A program made the position numbers and the translations under genes. The notes beneath the pieces are model-generated. The model did no database searches and was not told the DNA's origin. It worked only from the letters and a program-made list of their open reading frames with translations. This document shows positions 7,735-14,584 of a DNA stretch of 64,000 nt, piece after piece. The number at the start of each line of letters is the position of its first letter. Position 1 is the first letter of the stretch. The DNA is from Nitrosovibrio sp. Nv17 (GTDB lineage: Bacteria > Pseudomonadota > Gammaproteobacteria > Burkholderiales > Nitrosomonadaceae): NCBI RefSeq assembly GCF_900119085.1, contig NZ_FPIQ01000003.1:117628-181627 (forward strand). Direction: 5' to 3'.

Positions 7735-8967
7735 ATGCAGGATGAACCCGGCCGCATGTACGAACCTCGTCAGGACGCAACATCCCCGATCCTCTTCATG
7801 GCCCGCGAACCCGAATGCCTGCTCATCGGCGGCTACTGGCCGGAACTGATGCTGACCGTGCTCGATTTTCTGAACCGGGCCGGCTTCATCGTGGACGTGC
7901 TCTCGATCCACGCCGGTTTCAAGAAACACCGGCTCGTCCGGCAGCACGTCCTCGCCCGGGACGACGCATCCTTCCTTGCGGCAGCCACCGACATGATCCG
8001 CCATCCCTACGCGCTGGTGGTCCCCTGCGACGATCCCACGCTGGGCAGGATCATGCGCTCCGGCCTGACCGATGCGCAGAAATCGGTGCTGCTGCCGGTG
8101 ATGTCGTCCGATGACTTTATCCACATCTATTCCAAGATCGGACTGAGCCAGATCCTGCGGAAACATGGAATCCCGACCCCGGATTTCCGTGCCGCGCGTG
8201 ACAGGCATGAACTCGAGGCTGCGATACGGGAACTGGGCTATCCCGTATTCGTCAAGATCGACGCATCATCGGGCGGACTGGGGATCTTCGAGGCCACGCA
8301 TGACGCCGAGGCACGGGCGCTCGCCGGTGGTATCGCGCCGTATCCCGTCCTGGTGCAGAAAAGGGTGCCGGGTGTCACGGTATCCATGGAAGCCTTCTAC
8401 CGGCAGGGCAGGCTGGTCCACTTTGCCTATTCCATGCAGCAGGGGCGCACCTCGGAATTCGGCCCCACCTCCATCAGGCGCTACGTACCCCGTGCCGGGC
8501 TGGAGCAAGGGGTGTTCGAGCAACTGGACGCGCTGGGCGGCGCACTGGGCGCCGACGGCTTCGTCAACATCGGCTCGATCCGCTCCGATATCGATGGGGA
8601 TCTGTACTTCTTCGAAGCCGATATGCGACCCAACCTGTGGATCAATCATCCGCGCCATTTCGGCGACGATCCCGCCGGCGCGATCCGACAGTGCTTCTCC
8701 ACCGGTACCCATTTCGATCCACCCTGCCCGCCCGTCTCCGGCGACACCCTCCTGCCGCATGCCCTGCGGCTGGGAGCGACCGATCTGATGCTCAACCGCC
8801 ATCAGGTATGGCGTTATCTTCCGTCGGACTTCGTCTATATCACGCTGCGCTACCGCATCGGAGCGGGGGTGGTGGCAGCGATGGCCAAGCTGTACAAGCG
8901 CCTCCTGCCCAGGCCTTACCGCAAGGCCGTGAAGCGCTGCCTGGCGTCGCTCGGGTTCAACCGTTGA
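7735..8967 (+). CDS. ATP-grasp domain protein, substrate unknown
   Basis: This 410-residue protein carries an ATP-grasp fold in its middle. IYSKIGLSQILRKHGIPTPDF (around 137-157) begins the domain. YPVFVKIDASSGGLGI (about 170-185) is the ATP-binding lysine and glycine-rich loop, and DLYFFEADMRPNLW (near 293-306) holds the metal-binding acidic and asparagine residues. Such enzymes join a carboxylate to an amine or thiol with ATP. A GGAG ribosome site precedes the ATG at 7735; a second ATG at 7756 is possible. It faces a glycosyltransferase on the other strand, which suggests a role in a surface polymer or small-molecule conjugate, but nothing fixes the substrate. Confidence 0.75.
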   Translation: MQDEPGRMYEPRQDATSPILFMAREPECLLIGGYWPELMLTVLDFLNRAGFIVDVLSIHAGFKKHRLVRQHVLARDDASFLAAATDMIRHPYALVVPCDDPTLGRIMRSGLTDAQKSVLLPVMSSDDFIHIYSKIGLSQILRKHGIPTPDFRAARDRHELEAAIRELGYPVFVKIDASSGGLGIFEATHDAEARALAGGIAPYPVLVQKRVPGVTVSMEAFYRQGRLVHFAYSMQQGRTSEFGPTSIRRYVPRAGLEQGVFEQLDALGGALGADGFVNIGSIRSDIDGDLYFFEADMRPNLWINHPRHFGDDPAGAIRQCFSTGTHFDPPCPPVSGDTLLPHALRLGATDLMLNRHQVWRYLPSDFVYITLRYRIGAGVVAAMAKLYKRLLPRPYRKAVKRCLASLGFNR

Positions 8968-9068
8968 CAGCCCCCGCTCCCAGCCCTCATGCCGGAAATG
9001 CGAAACAGAAGAGAACCGGCAACGGAACCGCCGTCGGTCAATCGACGTCATGGCGTGGGCATACCCCG

Positions 9069-10295
9069 TCAGTTCGGTGCCTGCGGCCGCGCATCGGTAT
9101 CCGTCAGGCCGGGCTCGGCGGGAAGCGGCGCCATCCCGCCGGCCTCGCCTCGCGGCCGGATGGACGCCGCTGCCGATAGTATTGCGAAAATCTCCTGCGC
9201 GTAGCGCGCCTGCGTGAACCTGCTCTCCGCCCATCGACGCCCAGCCTGCCCGATCCTGCCGCGCTCCTCCGGATAGTCGTACAGGAATCGTATCTTCGCG
9301 GCGAGATCGCCGACATCTCCCCATTCGTAGATCAGGCCGGTCTCGCCGTGACGGATGATCTCGGGCGTGGCGCCCCTGTTGCTGCCGATCACTGCCTTCC
9401 CCGCCAGCATCGCCTCCACCGCCACCCGGCCGAACGCTTCCCACCGGGAGCATACGAGCACAACGTCGGCGCTGCTCAGGAGCGGCATGGGATTCGCCAT
9501 GTAATCCCGGAACTCCACGCGTTGCGCCACCCCCAGTTCCCATGCCTGCCGCTGCAGCTGCGCGCGATACCGCCTGCCGTCTCCCCCCACCAGCAGCAGA
9601 CGCGTGTCGATTCCCGCACCGGCCAGCCGCGCCACCGCCGAAATGGCCTGGTCCTGGCATTTCCATGGGTGCAGCGAGCCGACAACGAGGCAGCGGAAGG
9701 ACGGCGTCTCCTCCACCGAGGCACCGGCAAGCTGAACCTGCGGTGGAGCAAGGGTCACCGACTGATAGACGACGTGCATCTTGGCGGGATGAAAACCGCC
9801 CTCGTAGTCGTCCGCCACGGAACGGGAAGTGACGACGATCGCGACCGAGAGACGATCCATCAGGCGTATGACGGCATGCTCGCCGAGGTAGAAAATCTGA
9901 CTGGGGTTGTGCCTCAGGGATTCATGCGAATGCCAGACGTGGGGCCGGCGCGCCAGCCAGGCGCCGAATGCCCCGGTGCCGGTCACCACCGTGTTGGTGT
10001 AGACGATGTCCGCGTCCCAGCACCGGATCACCCGGGCTACCTGGATGCTCGAGAACGCCATTTTCAAAAGGCGCAGCCAGCGGTGCAGAAACCACTTGGG
10101 ACGCGACACCCAGGGCGGATAGTCGATGATCCGCCAGGCGATGCCCAGCTGATCCAATTCGTCCAGCAGGGGTCCCCGTTGCGGGACGAGCACCAGGATC
10201 GCGACATCGGATTCGAGCAATCCCCGCAGCAGTTCGAGCAGGGCCCGCTCCGCCCCGTAGCGGCCAGCCGAATGGGAAACGAAGCAGACGCGCAT
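9069..10295 (-). CDS. Family 4 glycosyltransferase (GT-B fold)
   Basis: This 408-residue cytoplasmic glycosyltransferase starts MRVCFVSHSAGRYGAERALLELLRGL, the N-terminal Rossmann half of a GT4 enzyme. The C-terminal nucleotide-sugar half contains SADVVLVCSRWEAFGRVAVEAMLAGKAVIGSN and GATPEIIRHGETGLI. The acidic residue in EAFGRVAVEAM is the usual donor-ribose contact. It would transfer a sugar from a nucleotide or lipid-linked donor to a glycan under construction. It is transcribed toward the ATP-grasp gene, and its start lies 260 nt from the divergent sialidase-fold gene. The donor and acceptor cannot be read from the sequence. Confidence 0.85.
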   Translation of the reverse strand: MRVCFVSHSAGRYGAERALLELLRGLLESDVAILVLVPQRGPLLDELDQLGIAWRIIDYPPWVSRPKWFLHRWLRLLKMAFSSIQVARVIRCWDADIVYTNTVVTGTGAFGAWLARRPHVWHSHESLRHNPSQIFYLGEHAVIRLMDRLSVAIVVTSRSVADDYEGGFHPAKMHVVYQSVTLAPPQVQLAGASVEETPSFRCLVVGSLHPWKCQDQAISAVARLAGAGIDTRLLLVGGDGRRYRAQLQRQAWELGVAQRVEFRDYMANPMPLLSSADVVLVCSRWEAFGRVAVEAMLAGKAVIGSNRGATPEIIRHGETGLIYEWGDVGDLAAKIRFLYDYPEERGRIGQAGRRWAESRFTQARYAQEIFAILSAAASIRPRGEAGGMAPLPAEPGLTDTDARPQAPN

Positions 10296-10479
10296 AGGCA
10301 GCTACCCCTTCAATTCATCGCGATGCGGTCCCCGCTCCGCCTGCGGGCCCGGGACCAGCCCGTACCGACGTGTCGAGCCGGCCCCTGGTTGGTGCCGCGA
10401 ATATCGTTCCAGGCAGGAGAGTATATCCGCTATTGCACGCCGGCGCACCGATGACGACAGGCCCGGGCGCCGCCTTTCC

Positions 10480-10525
10480 TGCGACAATTTGCCGCATTCC
10501 CCTGGCGGTGTTTCCTCCCTACACT
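10480..10525 (+). promoter_or_regulatory. Promoter with dyad operator, for sialidase-fold gene
   Basis: The dyad TGCGACAATTTGCCGCA (10480-10496) is followed by TTCCCC (10497-10502), a 17-nt spacer and -10 TACACT (10520-10525). Both hexamers match the leftward promoter at 133-161 closely. Predicted transcription start is near 10532, which sets the translation start at 10556 rather than at any upstream in-frame codon. Confidence 0.7.
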
Positions 10526-10555
10526 GCCCCGTATACCACCTACACCCACCGTGCC

Positions 10556-11797
10556 ATGGCGTATGCCCGCAGTATCACCGCCCTCCTGCTCCTGGCCTGG
10601 CTGACCGCCCTGGCCTGCCGCTCGGCTGCCGCACCCGCGGGCGATGTACGCACGCTGGAAAATCCTGCCGGCCCCGGTGCGCGACTCCCCCGCCTCGCGA
10701 AGCTCCCTGATGGCGGATTGCTCATGAGCTGGGTGGAGCCGGCGGACAATGGGCATGTGCTCAAGTACGCCTTGTTGCAAAATGGAAGCTGGGTGCGTCA
10801 GGGCAATGTCGCCCGCGGTGCGGACTGGTTCATCAACTGGAGCGATTTTCCCTCGGTCGCCGCCGTCGACGCATCGTTCTGGGTGGCGCACTGGCTGGTC
10901 CGGCGCAAGGACGGCCGCGCCTACGACTATGACATCGCCGTCTCCGTCTCCCGGGATGCAGGCGCCACCTGGAGCGCGCCCGCATCGCCGCACCGGGATG
11001 GCCTGGCGGCCGAGCACGGCTTCGCCGTCGTCTTTCCGGTTCAAAACGACGCCGGGATCCTGTGGCTGGACGGACGCGAACGCGCCGCTGGTGGACAGGC
11101 GGGAAAATCCGGCAGGTTCGCCCTGCGCTACACCCGCATCCACCGCGACGGCCGGATGGGCCCGGAGCAGGTGATCGACGGCAATACCTGCAGCTGCTGC
11201 TGGCCCGCCGTGGCGGTGACGCCAGCCGGGCCGGTAGCCGCGTGGCGCAGCCGTACCGACCGCGAGATCCGCGACCACGCGACGGCACGCCTGCAGCAAG
11301 GCCGCTGGACGCGGCCTGTTCCGCTGCATCGTGAGGAATGGGAGATCGCCGGCTGTCCGGTCAATGGCCCGGCATTGGCAGCACGCGGGCTGCGGGTCGC
11401 GGCAGCCTGGTATACCGCGGCGAATGACCGGCCGCGCATCCGGACTGCATTCTCGCTGGACGGAGGACAGAATTTCGGCCAGCCCGTCGAGGTGGACGCG
11501 AACCATCCCTCCGGACGAATCGGCATTGCATGGATGGACGACCGCTCCGCGGTCGTCTCCTGGATCACGACAGCGCCGGTTACGGGAAAGGACGCCCTGG
11601 CGTTGCGCCCGCTGCAGGCGGATGGATCGATGGGAACGGTGCGCTACCTGGCGCTGATGGAAGATGGACGCGACAATGGCGTGCCGCAGCTTGCGGCCCA
11701 CGAGGATGGGCTCGTCATGGCCTGGGCAATTCCGGGCCGCGGGATCGAGACGCTGCTGATCCCCGCCGATCCTGCCGGGCCATTCGCCCGCCGCTGA
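10556..11797 (+). CDS. Exported sialidase-fold (BNR-like) protein with CxCC motif
   Basis: This 413-residue protein has a signal peptide (MAYARSITALLLLAWLTALA, then CRSAAA). That could be read by signal peptidase I or, less likely, as a lipoprotein signal. The rest resembles a six-bladed sialidase/BNR propeller: repeated segments such as SVSRDAGATWSAP and AFSLDGGQNFGQP are Asp-box-like. A cysteine cluster TCSCC near residue 219 and a later GCPVNGP cysteine are unusual for a sialidase and could bind metal or form disulfides. The start at 10556 is chosen because the predicted transcript begins near 10532; no good ribosome site is visible. The dyad promoter ties it to the PEP-CTERM genes. Sialidase activity is not supported. 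Confidence 0.75.
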   Translation: MAYARSITALLLLAWLTALACRSAAAPAGDVRTLENPAGPGARLPRLAKLPDGGLLMSWVEPADNGHVLKYALLQNGSWVRQGNVARGADWFINWSDFPSVAAVDASFWVAHWLVRRKDGRAYDYDIAVSVSRDAGATWSAPASPHRDGLAAEHGFAVVFPVQNDAGILWLDGRERAAGGQAGKSGRFALRYTRIHRDGRMGPEQVIDGNTCSCCWPAVAVTPAGPVAAWRSRTDREIRDHATARLQQGRWTRPVPLHREEWEIAGCPVNGPALAARGLRVAAAWYTAANDRPRIRTAFSLDGGQNFGQPVEVDANHPSGRIGIAWMDDRSAVVSWITTAPVTGKDALALRPLQADGSMGTVRYLALMEDGRDNGVPQLAAHEDGLVMAWAIPGRGIETLLIPADPAGPFARR

Positions 11798-11836
11798 CTG
11801 CCGCGCGGCGCGGCGGATACGCAGGAATCCTCCTGC

Positions 11837-12163
11837 CTATTTCCACATCACGTCGCGCTGCTTCCGCGCGGCTTCAGCGAGCAAGTCGATCAGCGGCAGG
11901 GCGCGGTGCACGATGGAGACGGGCTGCACCTCCTCGGTTTCCTTTCCCCCGCCACCGGCTCCAGCCGTTGACGCCTGGCCTGCATCCCCGGAGGGTTCCT
12001 TCTCGAGCGCACCCTGCAGGCGCGCCAGCGCTGCCGGGACGTCCGCGGCGAGAATCGCCCCCGGCACCACGCCGCTGTGTCCCATCATCCTCAGCAGCCG
12101 CTGCGCGACATCGCCGAACATGATGATGTTGGCATGAGTGTCACTGCTGAACGTCACCAGCAC
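11837..12163 (-). CDS. DUF1840 domain protein
   Basis: This 108-residue protein matches the betaproteobacterial DUF1840 family in length and in its opening VTFSSDTHANIIMFGDVAQRLLRMMGHSGVVPGAI. A glycine/alanine-rich linker follows, then a C-terminal segment HRALPLIDLLAEAARKQRDVMWK. Translation starts at GTG (12161-12163), only two bases after the stop codon of the PEP-CTERM esterase gene, so the two are probably translationally coupled. The biochemical role of the family is unknown. Confidence 0.85.
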   Translation of the reverse strand: MLVTFSSDTHANIIMFGDVAQRLLRMMGHSGVVPGAILAADVPAALARLQGALEKEPSGDAGQASTAGAGGGGKETEEVQPVSIVHRALPLIDLLAEAARKQRDVMWK

Positions 12164-12165
12164 GG

Positions 12166-13218
12166 TTAGGCGCCATCCAATGCCGATGCCAGACGTATCG
12201 CGCGCCGACTCCTGCTGCTCACGCTCCCCAGAAGCAGGAGGCCCGTGACGAACATGATGGCGGCTTCCGGCTCCGGCACCGCGCTGGCGAAGGCGGCGGC
12301 GAGTATGGCATGGCCCCGGGTCGTGGGATGGAAACCATCCCAGAACAGGAAACTATCCGGATCGGCGCAGGGACCCGACGTCAGACAGGGATTGCTCACA
12401 TCCGCAAAGCCGAACTGGGCGGGATCCGCGATGACGCTGTTCAGCAGCGCGTAGGTATCGAACTGGATGATGCTGGCATCCGGGAACTGCGTTTCCAGGC
12501 CATTCAACTGGATGTCCAGCTCGTTGTTGAATGCGAGGGAGAACGCCTGAGCCTGCATCCTTTGTTCATCCGTGAGAACGCTGACATACGGGGTCTTGCT
12601 CAGATCCACAAGGTTCGGAATGAAGAAGCGGCGTGCACCCGCATCCGCCAGCTCGCTTGCGTAACCCGCGATGTTGCGGGCGGCTTCGACCGGAGAACTG
12701 CCGGTCAGGTAGTCGTTCGATCCGCCCCAGAGGAAGAACAGCGCCTCAGGATCGGCCTGTCCACCCGTGCTGCCGATGTCATCCTTGTACTTGTCGACCT
12801 CCCCCCTCATGCCCGGCAGCGGAAATATGCCGGGAACGGGAATGGGAAGCTTGTCCCCTCTTTCGGTGGCGGAACCTCCATCACCATAGTTGCCGATTCC
12901 CGAGGTGGCGCCCGCGACCGCGTAGCTGAGATAAGCCGGAGGAGCCGCATTCCCTGGAAACAGGGAATCCGCCAGGTATTCCGCCGCAACCGGCCCATTC
13001 GAAATGCGTCCATCATAATAGAGGCCGGCGCCGCAGCGATGTGCCGGATCACAGTTGTTCGCAAGGATCTTGTACAGGCTCATGACGGCGGAAGGATGCT
13101 CTCCCGCGTCCGACAGGCTGTCTCCGAATACGTACAGGTGACTGAAGGGCGTCGCGCCGGCGCTTCCCGCCGCCAGCAGCATGATGCCCAGTATCCAGAT
13201 TGATGACTTCATGTTCAT
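12166..13218 (-). CDS. PEP-CTERM SGNH/GDSL-family esterase
   Basis: This 350-residue exported protein has a signal peptide (to about residue 23, ending GATP). It has an SGNH hydrolase domain: block I FGDSLSDAG (nucleophile serine), a glycine block with SYAVAGATSG, block III WGGSNDYL and block V WDGFHPTTRGH (catalytic Asp and His). It ends with a PEP-CTERM tag, VPEPEAAIMFVTGLLLLGS plus an arginine-rich stretch, so it should be exported and exosortase-processed. The family hydrolyses esters of lipids or acylated sugars; a substrate in the extracellular polysaccharide would fit the sorting system. The start is ATG 13218 or the in-frame ATG 13212. It has no dyad promoter. Confidence 0.85.
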   Translation of the reverse strand: MNMKSSIWILGIMLLAAGSAGATPFSHLYVFGDSLSDAGEHPSAVMSLYKILANNCDPAHRCGAGLYYDGRISNGPVAAEYLADSLFPGNAAPPAYLSYAVAGATSGIGNYGDGGSATERGDKLPIPVPGIFPLPGMRGEVDKYKDDIGSTGGQADPEALFFLWGGSNDYLTGSSPVEAARNIAGYASELADAGARRFFIPNLVDLSKTPYVSVLTDEQRMQAQAFSLAFNNELDIQLNGLETQFPDASIIQFDTYALLNSVIADPAQFGFADVSNPCLTSGPCADPDSFLFWDGFHPTTRGHAILAAAFASAVPEPEAAIMFVTGLLLLGSVSSRSRRAIRLASALDGA

Positions 13219-13288
13219 GCTCGATCTCCAGGTCAGATTGGGGCGGGAGTACGTCAGCGGGACGACTCCGATCCGCTGCGACGTACGA

Positions 13289-13606
13289 TCAGTCGCGACT
13301 CCTCAGCAGCAGGCCGATCAGCACGCCCACGCCGATGGCCAGGCCGACCGTCTGCCAGGCATTCTCGTGCACGTATTCATCCGCTGCCCGTGCCGCGGTC
13401 CTGGACTTGTCGATGATGGAATCCTCGAAATCCTGCAGATATTCCTTGGCGTGCGTCAGGTTTCGCTCGATCTTCTCACGCAGCGCTTGCGCCTTGCTTT
13501 CGCTCTCGCCGCTCACGGATCTCATCAGCTCTTCCGTATCAGAGATCACCGAATGAAAATCCTCGATCAGTCTTTCCTTGCTTTCTCTGGCAGTAAATTT
13601 CCCCAT
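13289..13606 (-). CDS. DUF883/ElaB-YqjD-like membrane-anchored protein
   Basis: This 105-residue protein has a long amphipathic helix region (residues about 1-75, heptad-like, rich in E, K and A) followed by a single C-terminal membrane segment TVGLAIGVGVLIGLLL and the tail RSRD. This is the layout of ElaB/YqjD/DUF883 proteins, inner-membrane C-tail-anchored proteins reported to bind ribosomes or to accumulate under stress in Escherichia coli. The start at 13606 is fixed by a GGGGAGG ribosome site 6 nt upstream. The extended -10 promoter at 13629-13637 leaves a leader of only about 16 nt. Confidence 0.85.
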   Translation of the reverse strand: MGKFTARESKERLIEDFHSVISDTEELMRSVSGESESKAQALREKIERNLTHAKEYLQDFEDSIIDKSRTAARAADEYVHENAWQTVGLAIGVGVLIGLLLRSRD

Positions 13607-13628
13607 CACGTCCTCCCCATAAAAAAAC

Positions 13629-13637
13629 AGTATAGCA
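13629..13637 (-). promoter_or_regulatory. Extended -10 promoter of DUF883 gene
   Basis: On the minus strand TGCTATACT is an extended -10 element (TGn plus TATACT). No good -35 lies 17 nt upstream. Transcription should start near 13622. Confidence 0.5.
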
Positions 13638-13818
13638 TCCCGCCGCAACCCGGGGCCGAGCCCGCTTTTTCCAGGGCGCTCGCGTGCCCCCCGCCCACAC
13701 CAAGGCCCTCTGCTTCTTTCCTTCCGTTTCCCTCACACATGGTGCCACGGCACCGGAGATCGTTGCCGGCATTGGATGCCCGGCCTTTTGCATCATCATC
13801 GGTCCGCCATGAGCGGTC

Positions 13819-13834
13819 TGTCCGACACCGCACA
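13819..13834. promoter_or_regulatory. 16-bp operator-like dyad upstream of truncated Crp/Fnr gene
   Basis: TGTCCGACACCGCACA matches the palindrome at 23394-23409 (read on its minus strand, TGTGCGATACCGCACA) in 14 of 16 positions. Both lie upstream of Crp/Fnr-family genes. The half-site spacing is that of Crp-type sites, so autoregulation or cross-regulation is plausible. Confidence 0.5.
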
Positions 13835-13936
13835 TACGATACCCGAATTCCGGGATAGCCTTCAATCTGTCCCGCATACGAACCACGTCGCAATCCGGAG
13901 GAACGAAGGCGGGCGGCACACGGCCCTCAACCCTAC

Positions 13937-14584
13937 ATGCCCGGATGGAAAAAAATGCCCGATCTCTCCGAAACCGTCGCAGAAAAGCCAATCATTGTCC
14001 AGATGGACAGGGATATGCTCACGCCGCACCCGAGTGCGCCACCGGGGAATTCGTTTCTCGCGGACCTTCCCACAGATGTCTACGCGCGCCTGTCACCCTC
14101 TCTGACACCCATTTCATTGCCGCAAGGAGGAATCCTCTACGAGCAGGGCGGCAGCGTCGGCCCTGCCTATTTCCCCACGAGCGGCACGATATCATTGCTT
14201 GCCGACGTCGGCGCGTCGGCTCCGGAGGCGATCACCTGCATCGGCCCGGAAGGCCTGTTCTGCGCATCCCTGCTCATGGGCGGCCGCATCCCCATCCTCC
14301 GCGCACAGGTGCAGTCCGGAGGATACGGCTACAGCCTGGAGGCCGCCACGCTGCAGCGGGAATTCGAATCGGGCAGCCTGCTGCGCTACCATCTGCAGCG
14401 CTATACGCGGAAACTGGCCGCAGCTCTCCTGCATGGTGCGGGCCACCCCGTGCATCCTGTCCCTCGTCCCCTGCCCGCTCATCTCGACGCATCTGCATCA
14501 CGGATACCGCATGCGGCGGGCCGCGCAACCCCCCGGGACGCCAGCGAGCATCCCGCTCTGCGTCTACCCCAACGGGCTGCCTGA
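13937..14584 (+). CDS. Crp/Fnr-family protein lacking its DNA-binding domain
   Basis: The first roughly 165 of 215 residues align with the cyclic-nucleotide-binding-like sensor domain of the intact paralogue at 23545-24312. Shared features are FLADLP, the YFPTSGTISLL strand pair, ITCIGPEGLF, SLLMGG and the dimer-helix region LLRYHLQRYTRKLAA. After that the sequence becomes low-complexity proline/alanine/arginine (HPVHPVPRPLPAH) with no helix-turn-helix. None of the other forward reading frames restores one. It is either a decayed gene or a sensor-only protein that could dimerise with the intact paralogue. Its end overlaps the end of the converging glucan synthase gene by 21 nt. The start is uncertain (ATG 13937 or 13955). 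Confidence 0.6.
   Translation: MPGWKKMPDLSETVAEKPIIVQMDRDMLTPHPSAPPGNSFLADLPTDVYARLSPSLTPISLPQGGILYEQGGSVGPAYFPTSGTISLLADVGASAPEAITCIGPEGLFCASLLMGGRIPILRAQVQSGGYGYSLEAATLQREFESGSLLRYHLQRYTRKLAAALLHGAGHPVHPVPRPLPAHLDASASRIPHAAGRATPRDASEHPALRLPQRAA

Noticed and set aside
13741..13754. GGTGCCACGGCACC inverted repeat as a terminator of the DUF883 gene region
   Set aside because: It lies upstream of both divergent genes, has only a 2-nt loop and no T tract.
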